Source: Devosia yakushimensis
GTDB taxonomy: Bacteria > Pseudomonadota > Alphaproteobacteria > Rhizobiales > Devosiaceae
DNA length: 64,000 nt
NCBI RefSeq assembly: GCF_030159855.1
Contig: NZ_BSNG01000003.1
Location: 359,172 to 423,171, forward strand
Direction of reading: 5' to 3'
The notes beneath the pieces were generated by a model. It did not search any database. It was not told the origin of the DNA and saw nothing but the letters and a program-made list of their open reading frames with translations. This document shows positions 27,685 to 37,205 of this stretch, piece by piece. How positions within the stretch are numbered: the stretch's first letter is position 1; every line of letters begins with the position of its first letter. The translations under genes and the position numbers were made by a program.

Positions 27685-28587
27685 ATGACGTTGCCATTAC
27701 ACGGGCTTTGCGCCTTCCCGATAACCCCGGCCAATGAACATGGGACGATCAACGCCGCGGCCTATCGCGCACTCGTTGCCCGGCTGGCTCAGGCAAAAGT
27801 GGACAGTATCGGTCTGCTCGGGAGCACCGGGGGCTACATGTATTTCGAACCCGGCGAACGCAAGCGCGGGCTGGACGTGGCCATGGAGGAAATATCGGGC
27901 GCCCTGCCGGCCATAGTCAGCGTCGGCGCCCTGCGAACGGACATTGCGATCGATCTCGCGCGCCATGCCAGGTCGGCGGGTGCAATTGCAGGATTGCTCG
28001 CGCCGGTCTCCTATGCCCCACTGAGCGAGGGCGAAGTTTTCGAGCATTACGCGGCAGTTGCCGGCGAGAGCGGCCTGCCCATCATCATCTACGACAATCC
28101 GGGCACGACGCATTTCGAAATGAGCCCGGCTTTCATTGATCGGCTGGCAGCCATCGAAGGCGTGGTCGCCATCAAGAATGCCGCTGGCGAGACCCACGAG
28201 GCATTGGCGCAACTGTCCCGCCAGAGGCGAGCCCTGCCCGCCGGCTTTGCCATCGGCTATAGTGGCGACAAGCGCTCGATCGAGCCGCTCATTGCCGGAG
28301 CGGATACGTGGTACAGTGTCATTGGCGGGACACTTCCATCGGTCGGCCTGGCGATGACCCGCGCAGCGCAAGGCGGCAATGCGGACCAAGCCAGGCGCCT
28401 GTCCGGGGAATTGGCCCCGGTCTGGAATCTGTTCAAGAAATATTCGAGCATGCGCGTGGTCTATGCGATCGCCGAGGCTCTGGGATATGAGACTGGCACT
28501 CCACCCAGGCCAATTCTCCCTCTTTCGGAAGCGGCCAAGGAGGAGGTGGCGTCCGCGTTGCGTGCCCTGGGTGAACTGGCGGCCTGA
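27685..28587 (+). CDS. DapA/N-acetylneuraminate lyase family aldolase
   Basis: 300 residues, full length. Schiff-base lysine in VVAIKNAAGE (Lys164), catalytic tyrosine in IIIYDNPGTT (Tyr136), and an active-site loop LLGSTGGYMYF in place of the usual GTTGE. That loop change argues against true dihydrodipicolinate synthase and for another pyruvate or 2-keto-acid aldolase/dehydratase. A frameshifted copy of its 5' end survives at 7989. It lies next to an amino-acid exporter/regulator pair, and no other biosynthetic lysine gene is nearby. Confidence 0.9.
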   Translation: MTLPLHGLCAFPITPANEHGTINAAAYRALVARLAQAKVDSIGLLGSTGGYMYFEPGERKRGLDVAMEEISGALPAIVSVGALRTDIAIDLARHARSAGAIAGLLAPVSYAPLSEGEVFEHYAAVAGESGLPIIIYDNPGTTHFEMSPAFIDRLAAIEGVVAIKNAAGETHEALAQLSRQRRALPAGFAIGYSGDKRSIEPLIAGADTWYSVIGGTLPSVGLAMTRAAQGGNADQARRLSGELAPVWNLFKKYSSMRVVYAIAEALGYETGTPPRPILPLSEAAKEEVASALRALGELAA

Positions 28588-28695
28588 GACGCCTCACACC
28601 TCACGGTTCAAGCAGTCTGGGTGATGCGGCACGCAATGCCAACTGGGTGACCATCACGCCTTCCGGTATCGGGCCACCATCGTCTTGGTTTGGGT

Positions 28696-29307
28696 TCAGG
28701 TACCCACGAGAAGCTTTGCCGCGATGCCCCACATCACCAGGGCGATAATGGTTTCAAGAATGCGCCAGGCGACGGGGTTTGCGAACAGGGGGCGCAGTAG
28801 CGTGGCGCCATAACCCAGGGCAAAAAAGAAGGCGAAGGACCCGGTCGTCGCCCCGAGGGCAAACCACAATTCCTGTCCCGGAAACTGCGTGGAAATCGTG
28901 CCGAGCAGGACCACGGTGTCGAGATAGACATGGGGGTTCAACCAGGTAAAGGCGATGCATGCCAGCAGCGTTGCGGCCAACGAAGACGGTTCACCGGCGG
29001 CGGCAACGGAAAGGGCATCATTGGTCCGCAAAGCCGCCCAGAGGCTCCTGGCACCATAGAGAGCCAGGAAGGCCGCGCCCCCAAACCGCATGGCAGGATC
29101 GAGCCAGGGCAGCCACGCGGATACTCGGGCAAAGCTGGTGACTCCGACCACGATCAAGGCAGCATCCGACAAGGCGCAGGCCAGGCACACGGCCAGCACA
29201 TGTTCGCCCTTGAGCCCCTGGCGCAGCACAAAGGCATTCTGCGCACCGATGGCGACTATCAGGCTCAGGCCCATACCGAGCCCGGTGAGAAAGACTGGAA
29301 AATTCAT
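28696..29307 (-). CDS. LysE/ArgO-family basic amino-acid exporter
   Basis: 203 residues from ATG 29307 (MNFPVFLTGLGMGLSLIVAI); a further 23 codons upstream run into the promoter and are discounted. Six spans; the diagnostic GAQNAFVLRQGLKGEH and FTWLNPHVYLDTVVLLG segments are clear. It exports L-lysine or L-arginine at the inner membrane. It is transcribed divergently from its typical regulator, LysG/ArgP, 95 bp away. Confidence 0.93.
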   Translation of the reverse strand: MNFPVFLTGLGMGLSLIVAIGAQNAFVLRQGLKGEHVLAVCLACALSDAALIVVGVTSFARVSAWLPWLDPAMRFGGAAFLALYGARSLWAALRTNDALSVAAAGEPSSLAATLLACIAFTWLNPHVYLDTVVLLGTISTQFPGQELWFALGATTGSFAFFFALGYGATLLRPLFANPVAWRILETIIALVMWGIAAKLLVGT

Positions 29308-29402
29308 AGCTTCGCTTCGCGTCCCGTTTCCTGAATTCGCTATCTGGTTCAATTGACTTAGGCTAGTTAATCTCACTGATCAGACCTTAGCGGAGCTAAA
29401 TC

Positions 29403-30299
29403 ATGATCGACTATCCAGCTGCCTTGGCCGTGGCCGCAGTGGTTCGGACGGGAAGCTTTGAAAACGCGGCCAAGGCCTTGCATGTCACACCCTCGGCGGT
29501 GTCCCAACGCGTCAAGCATTTGGAGGAGCGGCTGGGCGTGGCGCTTATCGAGCGCGGAAATCCCTGCATCGCCACCGAAAAGGGAGCGCGACTGTGCAGA
29601 CACATGGAGCTGGTGGGCGCGCTGGAAAACAGCCTGCTCGACTACCTGCCGGAATTGGGCGAGCGCGGCACTACGCCTGTCACGCTCGACATCGCCGTCA
29701 ATTCCGACAGTCTCGGAACCTGGTTCCTCTCGGCGGCGGCCGACTTGGCACGCTCATCCAATATCCTGCTCAACATAGCAGTTGACGATCAGGATCACAC
29801 GGTCGACTGGCTCCGACGAGGACGCGTCGTGGCTGCCGTAACGTCCCGGTCGGAACCGGTTACCGGGTGCAGAGCGACCCCACTCGGTAAGCTGCAGTAT
29901 CGCGCCACGGCCAGCCCCGCCTTCCTGCGGCACTATCTGCCCAACGGAGCAAGTGCAGTGGACATGGCCAAGGCGCCGGCGCTCACTTTCAACCAGAAGG
30001 ATAGCATGCAGCAGGACTGGCTGCAGACCTTCCTGGGCATCACTGAAACGGTACCCACCCATTGGTTGCCGTCAACACAGGGCTTTGTTGACGCCTGTCT
30101 TCTGGGGCTGGGTTGGTGTCTTAATCCGACCGCTCTGGTCCAGGAGCACCTGGCGTCCGGACGCCTGGTCGAGCTTGTTCCCGATGCAACGGTGGACGTT
30201 GCTCTTCATTGGCAAGTCAGCAGGATGGCAGCGCACCAGTTTCCTCAGCTAGATCGGTCGATTGTCTCCGCGGCAAGGGCGACCCTGCTCCGCGACTAG
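29403..30299 (+). CDS. LysG/ArgP-type LysR regulator of the exporter
   Basis: 298 residues. The N-terminus MIDYPAALAVAAVVRTGSFE and the helix-turn-helix AAKALHVTPSAVSQRVKHLE are typical of LysG/ArgP, as is the C-terminal LGLGWCLNPTALVQEHLASG. These proteins sense intracellular lysine, arginine or histidine and switch on the exporter. Divergence from lysE supports the assignment. Expression is probably autoregulated from the shared 95-bp region. Confidence 0.93.
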   Translation: MIDYPAALAVAAVVRTGSFENAAKALHVTPSAVSQRVKHLEERLGVALIERGNPCIATEKGARLCRHMELVGALENSLLDYLPELGERGTTPVTLDIAVNSDSLGTWFLSAAADLARSSNILLNIAVDDQDHTVDWLRRGRVVAAVTSRSEPVTGCRATPLGKLQYRATASPAFLRHYLPNGASAVDMAKAPALTFNQKDSMQQDWLQTFLGITETVPTHWLPSTQGFVDACLLGLGWCLNPTALVQEHLASGRLVELVPDATVDVALHWQVSRMAAHQFPQLDRSIVSAARATLLRD

Positions 30300-30393
30300 C
30301 AGGCGGGGGCCACCGGGTGAACGAACTGAATCAACATCGACCCTAAGGTCAGGAGGCGCCTAGCAGTAGTTGCGGTCCTCTATCAAGTGCCGC

Positions 30394-30771
30394 CTATCTC
30401 AGTTCCTTCAAGTTTGCCGGCATGAAGTCGATGAAAGTGCGAACCTTAGCCGAAAGGTACTTTCGGCTTGGATAGTCTGCGTGAAGCGTGTTGCTGAATC
30501 CGAATGCGGATGGAAAAACGGTCTCCAAACGGCGGGCCAGAATATCCTCATGCACCATCCATTTGGGCAGGAACACCAGACCCATACCCCGAAGGGCCGC
30601 CAGGTACAGGATGGTCTCGTTGTCGCTCAGCATCACATTGCCGAACGTGACCTTGTGCTGGCCGTCTGGGCCGTCCAGCAACATGGTTTCGCCGGCATTG
30701 ATGCGACTGCAGCGCAGCAGCGCGTGGCCGTTGAGTTCGGCGATGCAACTCCTGCAACTTGCCGCTGCCAT
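30394..30771 (-). pseudogene. 3' remnant of a LysR gene (paralogue of the next LysR gene)
   Basis: About 120 codons aligning with the last 40 percent of the intact LysR protein encoded at 31019-31915: LNGHALLR, SDNETILYLAALRGMGLVFL, PSRKYLSAKVRTFIDF occur in both. The 5' part, including the DNA-binding domain, is missing, and the 250 bp before it contains no matching sequence. It is a tandem duplicate that lost its front end. Confidence 0.85.
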
Positions 30772-31018
30772 GATATGGATGCGCTGAATGTCGATTCAGC
30801 CTAGCGGGTTCACGCCATTCTTGGACCGACATGTCGAACGATCTCACAGGGTGCAACGCCCCTGCTGCCGCGATTGTCCCGGCTCGACTTTGGTCACACC
30901 GACGAAAGCATCCTCGACCGCCTCGAAGCGCGTCGCTGCTGACCTGCATCATGGCGCTGCCGTCTTTCCTCCTCGCGCAAGAAGCGCGAGATGTAATCGC
31001 ATATCCTAGTATCTCCTG

Positions 31019-31915
31019 CTAGAAAAGTTCAGGCGAACGCTCGGTCAGAAAATCAATGAAAGTGCGAACTTTCGCAGAAAGATATTTTCGGCTGGGGTAG
31101 ACGGCATGGAGCGTGTTCGTCAGGCCAATGGTTCCCGGGAGCACTACCTCCAGACGGCCTCCCTTCAAGTCCTCCTCGGCTAATTTTGTGGGCAAGTAGA
31201 CCAACCCCATACCACGCAAGGCGGCCAAGTGAAGCATCGTCTCATTGCCGCTCAGAAGGACATTGCGAAACGCAACTTTCCCGCCTTCCTTGTGACCATT
31301 GAGCAGAACGCCGTCACTGACATTCATGCCATTAAAGCGAAGGAGTGCGTGACCGCTCAACTCAGCAATCGTCTGGGGACGCCCGGAACGGTCCAGGTAG
31401 TCGGGCGCCGCCATCAAGAAAAGATCGATGTCGACCAAGGGACGGGCGATCAACCCAGGGTCGAGTCGACTGGATGACATTGCGCGTAGGGCCAGGTCAA
31501 ACCCGTCGTCCACCAAGTTTATCACCCGGCTGCTTAGGTCAAGGTCTAGGCTCACATCCGGATAGCGCTGAATATAGTCCCTCAGAACAGCCGCGAATCC
31601 CGAGGTTGCCATCCATACCGGCGCGCTGATCTTGAGAGTTCCGCGCGGTGAAACGGTAACGTTGCCAATCGCGGCCTCCAACTCCTCCAAACTTTCAAGC
31701 ATTTGCTTGGCGTGATTGAAGTAGAGGATGCCGGGCTCCGTCAGGCTGACGGTACGGCTGGTCCGGTTCAAGAGCCTGCTTCCGAGGCGGCGCTCGAGAT
31801 GTGTAACGTGTTTGCTCACCATTGCAGTCGAGATGCCGAGCCGGTTGGCGGCAGCGGTGAAGCTTTTGAATTCGGCGACAGCGCAGAACACTTTGAGGCC
31901 TGTCAACGTATCCAT
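31019..31915 (-). CDS. LysR-family transcriptional regulator (DmlR/CrgA-like)
   Basis: 298 residues: MDTLTGLKVFCAVAEFKSFT, helix-turn-helix AANRLGISTAMVSKHVTHLE, then RTSRTVSLTEPG and an effector domain with SSRLDPGLIARPL. It is complete, unlike its neighbour remnant. It is divergent from the dioxygenase gene, with a perfect 21-bp palindrome between them, so it is the likely regulator of the dioxygenase/SnoaL genes. Confidence 0.92.
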   Translation of the reverse strand: MDTLTGLKVFCAVAEFKSFTAAANRLGISTAMVSKHVTHLERRLGSRLLNRTSRTVSLTEPGILYFNHAKQMLESLEELEAAIGNVTVSPRGTLKISAPVWMATSGFAAVLRDYIQRYPDVSLDLDLSSRVINLVDDGFDLALRAMSSSRLDPGLIARPLVDIDLFLMAAPDYLDRSGRPQTIAELSGHALLRFNGMNVSDGVLLNGHKEGGKVAFRNVLLSGNETMLHLAALRGMGLVYLPTKLAEEDLKGGRLEVVLPGTIGLTNTLHAVYPSRKYLSAKVRTFIDFLTERSPELF

Positions 31916-31942
31916 AGATCATTAACTCAGGAGAAACGGTTC

Positions 31943-31963
31943 ATCAATGTGGGCCACATTGAT
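31943..31963. promoter_or_regulatory. 21-bp perfect palindrome, LysR operator candidate
   Basis: ATCAATGTGG, central G, CCACATTGAT. It starts 28 bp upstream of the LysR start and is about 113 bp ahead of the dioxygenase start. Symmetry and position are as expected for a LysR recognition site serving both promoters. Confidence 0.75.
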
Positions 31964-32075
31964 CGACCGAACAGGAAACGTCAAATACCCCACATCGTCA
32001 GACGCTGCCTGAGGGCACGGTTCCCGCAGCGGCGCAAACGCCCAAACTGAACCTAAGAGCAATGAGGACAATGCG

Positions 32076-32909
32076 GTGCCAGACCCTCGACTGCCAACGT
32101 ATTTCATCAGCCATGGTGGCGGTCCCTGGCCATACATGACGGGTGAGTTCCGCCGAAACTTCGACCAACTCGAACGCTCGCTCCTCGATATGCGTGTGGA
32201 ACTTGGCGATAAGCCGAAGGCAGTTTTGGTTGTTTCCGGCCATTGGGAGGAGAGGGGCTTTGCCATCTCTTCCGGTGAGAAGCCGGGCATGGTCTACGAC
32301 TATTATGGCTTTCCCGAAGAATTTTATCGCATCGTCTATGCTGCCCCTGGATCGCCGTCGCTAGCCAGACGGGTGAAGGACTTGCTCGGCGGCGCCGGTA
32401 TTGCTGCCGCGCTCGACCCAACACGCGGCTACGATCACGGCACCTTCAGTATCCTCAAGCCGCTCTATCCCGACGAAGACATTCCCGTAGTCCAGCTCTC
32501 GCTGGACGCCGGCTATGACGCCGCGTTGCATCTTGCGGTCGGTCGAGCGTTGGCGCCGCTGCGCGACGAGGGCATCCTCATTGTCGGTAGCGGACTGAGC
32601 TATCACAATCTGTCGCAAATGCGCGGCGCCGCCGGCAATGAGCCATCAAGGCGCTTCGATGCATGGCTGCAGGAAACCCTGGTAAACACACGCGACAAGA
32701 CCCGCAGCCACAGGCTGATCGAATGGGAAAAGGCGCCCGCCGCCCGTGTGGCGCATCCGCGGGAAGATCACTTGATACCGCTCATGGTCGTTGTCGGTGC
32801 CGCTGAGGGTGAAGCGGCAGCTACCACCTTCCACCAGAAAGACTTCATGGGTGGACTCACTGCATCGAGCTTCCGTTTCGGCGGGCTCCCCACAATCACC
32901 GATCGGTAG
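32076..32909 (+). CDS. DODA-type extradiol aromatic ring-opening dioxygenase (LigB/YgiD family)
   Basis: 277 residues; GTG 32076 is preceded by GAGGA at good spacing. Metal-site histidines occur in YFISHGGGPW (His14), VVSGHWEERGF, GYDHGTFSILKPLYP and ARVAHPREDHLIPL, the set used by YgiD/DODA enzymes to hold Fe2+ or Zn2+. The class opens catechol-type rings, or in YgiD L-DOPA. It is cytosolic. It is followed after 16 bp by a double-SnoaL protein and appears controlled by the divergent LysR gene. Confidence 0.92.
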   Translation: MPDPRLPTYFISHGGGPWPYMTGEFRRNFDQLERSLLDMRVELGDKPKAVLVVSGHWEERGFAISSGEKPGMVYDYYGFPEEFYRIVYAAPGSPSLARRVKDLLGGAGIAAALDPTRGYDHGTFSILKPLYPDEDIPVVQLSLDAGYDAALHLAVGRALAPLRDEGILIVGSGLSYHNLSQMRGAAGNEPSRRFDAWLQETLVNTRDKTRSHRLIEWEKAPAARVAHPREDHLIPLMVVVGAAEGEAAATTFHQKDFMGGLTASSFRFGGLPTITDR

Positions 32910-32925
32910 CGAAAGGAACCAAGAC

Positions 32926-33717
32926 ATGACTACCAGCAACAAGGAAATCGTCACGCACTTCTATGACCAGCTGTTCACTCACGGCAATCTGAACGTGATC
33001 GACCAGTATATCGGCAACGAATACATCAACCACAACCCCAACGGTGGGGATGGCGCCGACTCATTGCGCGGCTTCATCAAGTATTTCAAAGGGGCTCATC
33101 CTCAGATGACCCACACCGTCCATCGCGTTCTTGCCGAGAACGATCTGGTTCTGCTGCATTCGCACGCCATTCTTGACCCCGGCACTCCGGGGTCAGCCGT
33201 CATCGACATTTACCGTGTGGACGATGGCAAGATTGTCGAGCACTGGGATGTCATCCAACCGGTTCCCGAGACCTCCACGAGCGGGAATGACATGTTCACG
33301 ACCTTGAGCGATCCGGCGGGGCCGTCGCCCGATCCGACCGCCTCCGCCGCGGCCAGTAAGAAGGTGGTGCTGGCCTTTCTCGATGAATTGACAGCCAAGC
33401 GCGACCTGTCAGCCTATGACCGCCATGTGGCCGGCCCCTACTATCAGCACAACCCGACGCGCGTGAATGGGGCCGAGGCGGAGCGGGAGGGCTTCGTTCA
33501 AACCTTCGCTGCCATGCCGAACCTTTCCATCGACGTGAAGCGGGTGATTGCCGACGGCGACATGGTCGCCGCCCATATCCATTTCAAGCCCAGCCCGGAT
33601 GATCGCGGCGCGGCACTTATGGAATTCTTCCGCGTGCGCGACGGAAAGGTCGTCGAGCATTGGGATGCGATGCAGCCGGTCCCCGAGACCTCGCGCAACA
33701 CCAACACGATGTTCTGA
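32926..33717 (+). CDS. Tandem SnoaL-like (NTF2-fold) polyketide-cyclase-type protein
   Basis: 263 residues from ATG 32926 with AAAGGAACC upstream. Two copies of the same domain: residues 5-125 (ATHFYDQLF-like, EYINHNPNGGDG, GKIVEHWDVIQPVPETS) and 135-263 (AGPYYQHNPTRVNGAEAE, GKVVEHWDAMQPVPETS). The duplicated HNP and EHWD motifs are typical of the small-molecule-binding SnoaL branch with predicted aldol or isomerase activity. No signal peptide. It may process or bind the dioxygenase substrate or product. Confidence 0.88.
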   Translation: MTTSNKEIVTHFYDQLFTHGNLNVIDQYIGNEYINHNPNGGDGADSLRGFIKYFKGAHPQMTHTVHRVLAENDLVLLHSHAILDPGTPGSAVIDIYRVDDGKIVEHWDVIQPVPETSTSGNDMFTTLSDPAGPSPDPTASAAASKKVVLAFLDELTAKRDLSAYDRHVAGPYYQHNPTRVNGAEAEREGFVQTFAAMPNLSIDVKRVIADGDMVAAHIHFKPSPDDRGAALMEFFRVRDGKVVEHWDAMQPVPETSRNTNTMF

Positions 33718-33851
33718 CGTCACCCAGGCGGCATGGATGACACCTAACCAAGACCCTGCATGATATGCGGTCGTTCGCAATGACAAACAAAGGGTGCGAA
33801 GTCCAATCGATGCAGGTCGGTACTAGTCCCATCAACTTGAGAGACCCGAAA

Positions 33852-34358
33852 ATGAAGCTCGCAAAATCCTCCTATCTCACGGCCATAGCGGCGGCGCTGC
33901 TTCTTGCCGCGACCGGTTCAGTGTCGGCCCAGGAGGCCGTCGTTCCCGCCAATGATATCGAGGCGCTGTTTACAAGCCCTGATCCTACGCTCAACGCGAA
34001 CAAACAGGTCGTATACCATATCGTTCGTGACCTGATTGAAGCAAATCATTGGGAGCTCGCCGACAAATATCTCACCGAGCGATATATACAGCACAATCCC
34101 AACGCCAAATCTGGTCGAGACGGAACCGTTTACTACTTTACGCAAGTCCTGAAGTTCCCAAAAATACCAATTCCGACGAAGATTGGTCTGCCGGTTGCAT
34201 TCGTAACGGCGGAAGGCGACCTTGTGACGGTGGCGACCATTCACACCGAAAAAGATCCGCACGACGCGTCCAAGACCTACACGCAGACGTGGTACGATAC
34301 TTGGCGGATTGTAGACGGCAAGGCTGACGAACATTGGGATTCGTCGCCGAAGTATTGA
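33852..34358 (+). CDS. Exported SnoaL-like protein
   Basis: 168 residues from ATG 33852 (MKLAKSSYLTAIAAALLLAA), with a signal peptide likely cleaved after SVSA. The mature part is a single NTF2-fold domain: LIEANHWELADKYLTERYIQ, HNPNAKSGRDG and VDGKADEHWDSSPKY. It is related to the tandem protein 130 bp upstream, so one ancestral SnoaL gene probably duplicated within this locus. Predicted periplasmic; function unknown. Confidence 0.85.
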   Translation: MKLAKSSYLTAIAAALLLAATGSVSAQEAVVPANDIEALFTSPDPTLNANKQVVYHIVRDLIEANHWELADKYLTERYIQHNPNAKSGRDGTVYYFTQVLKFPKIPIPTKIGLPVAFVTAEGDLVTVATIHTEKDPHDASKTYTQTWYDTWRIVDGKADEHWDSSPKY

Positions 34359-34517
34359 AGGCTTGCGACCTGAGCCCCTAGATCTCCTCGGGATTCTGGT
34401 AGAGTCCGACGTCTCGGAAGGACGATCGGATGAAGCGCGGCGGATTAGACGCCCGGGAACGAACCGGGCGCCTCCTCCTCTCACCAGAGAGACCTCGGAT
34501 GCGGGCTCACCACATCA
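34359..34517. other. Short intergenic gap before the GST-like fragment
   Basis: Contains GCCCGGGAACGAACCGGGC-like inverted bases near 34450 (CCCGG...CCGGG) but no T-run and no gene. Confidence 0.35.
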
Positions 34518-34901
34518 GTGACCAGCGGAACTTTCGAACCGGTCGTCTACCTCACGGAAAACTGCCTCTTCTCCCTCAAGGTCCGCCGGTTCCTTCTGGA
34601 AGCAGGACTGACCTCGGAAGTAGAAAGCCACGATTTTCGTGCCGGCACCCAGCAGCAGGAAGCCATCCGGGCGAAACTTCAGCCGAATCTCGAGACGGTG
34701 AGCTTTCTCGCCGCCCAGGTTGAGCCCGACTGCTACCTCATGGAGTCCGACGACATCGTGACAAAGCGCGAACTCTCCCAGTTGAGGGGCTGTCCGGCAC
34801 GAGTACCCCAAAACACATCCCTCAATGTGATTTTGCCGGTAGTGGAGCGGAGGCGAACCGCATTGACGGCGATCCGTTTGCAGTCAGCGACCGTGGTTTG
34901 A
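34518..34901 (+). CDS. Glutaredoxin/GST-N-like protein, probably damaged C-terminus
   Basis: 127 codons from a GTG start without a Shine-Dalgarno. Residues 7-80 look like a thioredoxin-fold GST N-terminal domain (TENCLFSLKVRRFLLEAGL, QLNL-type middle, ESDDIV), but the CxxC/CPF catalytic pair is reduced to CLFS. After residue 80 the sequence is arginine-rich and unlike the family, as though a deletion or shift replaced the helical half. Its end overlaps the convergent rhamnosidase gene by 18 bp. It is likely a truncated gene. Confidence 0.45.
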   Translation: MTSGTFEPVVYLTENCLFSLKVRRFLLEAGLTSEVESHDFRAGTQQQEAIRAKLQPNLETVSFLAAQVEPDCYLMESDDIVTKRELSQLRGCPARVPQNTSLNVILPVVERRRTALTAIRLQSATVV

Positions 34902-37205
34902 CAGCCTGAAGGTGACAACATGGTGGCCCGGGGTCACAACAACCTCACGTCCAGCGTCGACCGACACGCCATCGACCACAGGCTCCAGATGCGCGCGAGA
35001 TAGGCGCAGCGTTCCGCGCGTTCCGTCTGGCACGGTGATCTCGTATCGAACATCTTCCCCAACTACCGTCCAGTCGGCCGAGATTTTTCCGCGCACTGAA
35101 TCATAGTGAGCCGTTACCGGCGACAGTTCAGGAATAATCGTTGGGGAATAGATGATGTGCTCAAACCCCGGTTGCTTCGGGTCGGGCCGAAAGCCTGCAA
35201 CACTTTCGAGCAGCCAATCGCATACCGCTCCGAAAGCATAGTGATTGAACGAATTCATGTCCGGATCAAAAAGGGTTCCATCCGCCAGCACGCCATCCCA
35301 GCGCTCCCAGATCGTCGTAGCGCCACGTTTGACCTGATAAAGCCAACCTGGGACCTCCTCCTGAAGAAAGACGCTTGCCGCGAGGTGTCCCTCTCCGACC
35401 TTGGACAGCGCTGGGAGCAAAGCCGGCGTTCCCAAAAAACCCGTCCCGAGTCGGCCACCGGTCCGACCGATGGCTTGACGAAAACAATCGGTCGTCGCCT
35501 CGACAAGTTCGGGAGGCACCAAATCATGCAGGAGCGCCAGAGCATATGAGGTCTGATCATCATGTTTCAATCGGCCTGACGCAGTGATGAACTCTCTCCG
35601 AAAGGCGGTCTCGACAGCTGAACGCATCTGTTCAAGACGAGCACCGGTGTCGGTCTCCCCGAGGATGTCGGCAACTCTTGTTCCGATGGTCAGGCTGATG
35701 AACAGGTAGATGGTGGCTATCGCGTCCTTCCCGATGGTTGGAAGCGGGTTTGCCTCAGTACCGGCCGGCTGAAGCCAATCGCCGAGACAGTATCCACGCA
35801 TGCCTGGAGTGTTAGGCGGCCTTACAACCCCATCCGTCGTAAGCGACCAGGCGAAATCTATCCAGCGAACCATTGCTGGAAAGGCTTCAGCGATTATATC
35901 CTCGTTGCCATAGTGTACATAGAGGCGCCAAGGGATGATGGTGATGGCATCTCCCCAGCCCATGGATCCGCGCTGCTTGCGGTTCCCGGGCTTCATGCGC
36001 ACCACATGGGGCGATGTGTGAGAAATGGCACCATCGAGTGCCTGATCCACCATCAGATCGCGAACGAACTTGGTCAGAATGCCTTCGCTGTCGGCTAGAT
36101 AACAGGCCGCAGCAGCGAAGACCTGGGCATCGCCGCTATAGCCCAGGCGTTCATCTCGTTGAGGACAATCGATCGGCACGTCGATGAAATTGGAGCGATG
36201 CGACCAGATCGCGTTCTCGAAAAAGCGGTTCACCAGCTCGTTGCCGCACGAGAAGCCGGCGGTCGCGTCAGGCACGGAAGATATCGGTACTGACTGTATC
36301 TTCGTGATGCGCGCACCATCTGAAGCGGTGACTCGTGCGTACCGAAATCCAAAATAGGTAAAGATCGGACTGTAGTCGATGAGGCCGCGTTCATTCACTT
36401 GAACCCTGGAGATAGCTTCTGCGCTGCGGTAGTTTACATTGTAGAATTCGCCTCGCTCATCGAGGATTTCAGCGTGTTCGATGAGGATTTCCCCTGCGGT
36501 TTCCCCTGCTATCGAGACGCGCACGTATCCTGCTGCGTTCTGTCCGAAGTCGTAAATGGTCCTCCCGTCAGTGTCCCGCCATTGCCGTATCGGGTCGAGG
36601 GGTGAAAGCTCGCGCACTGGCGCGCATTCGTGCAGGATCAGCTTGCGTGTGTCGAATACGATGGATCTGACGCCCTCTCGAGGCCTTGATGCGAATGTCG
36701 CGTCGAAGATTTCCCCAAAGTAGATTTGAGACTTCCGAACCGGTGTCTGCCCGCTCAGCCAATGCTCGTCAGTGGCGACCAGAACCTTTGAAAAATCCTC
36801 TCCTGAACGAATTTCAGCAATGGCTGAAACCTCGGTGCCCCAGACCTCCGTCCGTCGCTCCGACATCCACATCAGGGGCGAACGGTACCAACCATCGCCG
36901 ATCCAGATGGTGATCGTGTTTCTGCCCTCTTTGAGCAAATGGGCAACATGGTAGACTTGGTACGACAACCTCGCATCATAGGTCGTCCAGCCGGGCGTCA
37001 GCACATCTTCGCCGACACGTTGGCCGTTAATGAAGGCACGATAGAGACCGCAGGCGGATACGCGCAGGATCTCATTGCCGCGCACGAGTTCTACATCGAA
37101 CTCCCTCGTCACCTGACTTGCGGGGCCGCCTTCGCCGCGATCTGTCAGAGGCACGATCATCTTGCCCACCCATTCAATGGGGCCGACATACTGTCTCGTT
37201 TCCAT
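34884..37205 (-). CDS. Alpha-L-rhamnosidase (GH78)
   Basis: 773 residues. N-terminal beta domains (ACGLYRAFINGQRVGEDVLT, PGWTTYDARLSYQVYHV), then the (alpha/alpha)6 catalytic barrel with DCPQRDERLGYSGDAQ around Cys347, GWGDAITIIPW, YCLGDWLQPAG and TTIWERWDG, all GH78 hallmarks, and a C-terminal beta domain. No signal peptide, so it acts in the cytoplasm on imported rhamnosides. It is the last gene of the ABC-transporter operon (160 bp after the ATPase). The complete motif set suggests activity. Confidence 0.93.
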   Translation of the reverse strand: METRQYVGPIEWVGKMIVPLTDRGEGGPASQVTREFDVELVRGNEILRVSACGLYRAFINGQRVGEDVLTPGWTTYDARLSYQVYHVAHLLKEGRNTITIWIGDGWYRSPLMWMSERRTEVWGTEVSAIAEIRSGEDFSKVLVATDEHWLSGQTPVRKSQIYFGEIFDATFASRPREGVRSIVFDTRKLILHECAPVRELSPLDPIRQWRDTDGRTIYDFGQNAAGYVRVSIAGETAGEILIEHAEILDERGEFYNVNYRSAEAISRVQVNERGLIDYSPIFTYFGFRYARVTASDGARITKIQSVPISSVPDATAGFSCGNELVNRFFENAIWSHRSNFIDVPIDCPQRDERLGYSGDAQVFAAAACYLADSEGILTKFVRDLMVDQALDGAISHTSPHVVRMKPGNRKQRGSMGWGDAITIIPWRLYVHYGNEDIIAEAFPAMVRWIDFAWSLTTDGVVRPPNTPGMRGYCLGDWLQPAGTEANPLPTIGKDAIATIYLFISLTIGTRVADILGETDTGARLEQMRSAVETAFRREFITASGRLKHDDQTSYALALLHDLVPPELVEATTDCFRQAIGRTGGRLGTGFLGTPALLPALSKVGEGHLAASVFLQEEVPGWLYQVKRGATTIWERWDGVLADGTLFDPDMNSFNHYAFGAVCDWLLESVAGFRPDPKQPGFEHIIYSPTIIPELSPVTAHYDSVRGKISADWTVVGEDVRYEITVPDGTRGTLRLSRAHLEPVVDGVSVDAGREVVVTPGHHVVTFRLSNHGR

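Noticed and set aside
27685..28587. True dihydrodipicolinate synthase (lysine biosynthesis)
   Set aside because: The active-site loop is GSTGGY rather than GTTGE and there are no lysine-pathway neighbours except the exporter pair; kept as family-level call.
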